Below, in pieces: positions 63,854 through 64,000 of a DNA stretch of 64,000 nucleotides. Numbering within the stretch: position 1 is the stretch's first letter; each line of letters opens with the position of its first letter. The stretch comes from Nocardia salmonicida NBRC 13393 (GTDB lineage Bacteria; Actinomycetota; Actinomycetes; Mycobacteriales; Mycobacteriaceae). The notes below the pieces were generated by a model that saw nothing but the letters and a program-made list of their open reading frames with translations, was not told where the DNA came from and ran no database searches. The DNA is taken from contig NZ_BDBR01000008.1 of assembly GCF_001613085.1 (NCBI RefSeq), positions 62,001 through 126,000 on the forward strand. Direction: 5' to 3'. A program made the translations under genes and the position numbers.

Positions 63854-64000
63854 TCAGCGCGGGGAAGTCTGCGACAAGGCAGGCGCTTCGATCTTCTCGC
63901 GCGTACGCAGCGACGCCCACAGTGCGGCGGTCGCCGCGGTGCAGGCCGCAGCTCCACCGACGTGGATGGCGACGAGCGCGGCGGGCACATCGGTGAAGTA
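63854..64000 (-). CDS. Heme A synthase-like membrane protein, C-terminal end (partial)
   Basis: The last 48 residues of a frame entering from the right edge read YFTDVPAALVAIHVGGAAACTA and TAALWASLRTREKIEAPALSQ, ending at TGA 63854-63856. A His in the ALVAIHV segment and the final helix fit the COX15/CtaA family, and M. tuberculosis has a CtaA-like gene (Rv1456c) at this place. It would oxidise heme O from CtaB to heme A. Only the tail is seen, so the call leans on context. Confidence 0.6.
   Translation of the reverse strand, partial: YFTDVPAALVAIHVGGAAACTAATAALWASLRTREKIEAPALSQTSPR

Overview
This window is a GC-rich actinobacterial chromosome segment with dense genes, many GTG starts and a strong G/C bias at third codon positions. 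The gene order follows the Mycobacterium tuberculosis stretch from about Rv1381 (pyrC) to Rv1456c (COX15/CtaA-like). The blocks are: the pyrimidine operon, mihF-gmk-rpoZ-coaBC-metK-priA, fmt-rsmB-rpe, ribE-ribBA-ribH, uvrC-rapZ-yvcK-whiA, gap-pgk-tpiA-secG, tkt-tal-zwf-opcA-pgl, and ctaB-qor-ctaA. The accessory genes between these blocks (TetR pairs, a PadR regulator, a fused E1 alpha/beta dehydrogenase and Pro/Gln/Tyr-rich membrane proteins) suggest a Nocardia or close Nocardiaceae relative. The genus is an inference; no rRNA is present to test it.

Layout. 1-5.9 kb: the end of pyrC, a small PH-like membrane protein, then carA-carB-pyrF, tightly overlapping and closed by a terminator. 5.9-10.6 kb: a serine hydrolase divergent from a dedA-histidine kinase-response regulator operon, and a membrane protein divergent from a TetR regulator with an operator between them. 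10.9-17 kb: the nucleoid factor mIHF, guanylate kinase, RNA polymerase omega, CoaBC, MetK and a PriA that lacks recognisable ATPase motifs. 17-21.6 kb: an accessory island with an NmrA-like reductase/TetR pair, an HD-LuxR gene broken against an NTF2 remnant, a PadR regulator and a secreted lipase. 21.7-27.8 kb: def-fmt-rsmB, a YjbR-like gene, an anti-sigma/SigF-type sigma pair and rpe.

28.8-31.9 kb: riboflavin synthesis genes ribE, ribBA and ribH plus a PH-domain membrane protein. A long imperfect hairpin lies just before ribBA. 31.9-35.3 kb: lipoprotein gamma-glutamyltransferase, a HAD hydrolase and a small membrane protein. 35.7-40.7 kb: uvrC and the rapZ-yvcK-whiA cassette. 41-44 kb: the lower-glycolysis operon gap-pgk-tpiA. 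44-52 kb: a META lipoprotein, an MmpS-like protein, an MFS exporter, secG, the fused E1 dehydrogenase and two lineage-type hypothetical membrane proteins. 52-58.6 kb: a minus-strand pentose phosphate operon. 59-64 kb: heme O synthase, an FAD monooxygenase/TetR pair with nested operator palindromes, a quinone oxidoreductase, a small conserved gene and the 3' end of a heme A synthase-like gene.

Most of the window is core metabolism. The less ordinary signals are: the hairpin between ribE and ribBA; a repeated -10-like hexamer 6-8 bases before at least ten start codons, which points to leaderless transcription; operators that overlap start codons in regulator pairs; palindromes before metK; a deletion junction that breaks two genes; and several enzyme-like proteins that lack expected catalytic residues.
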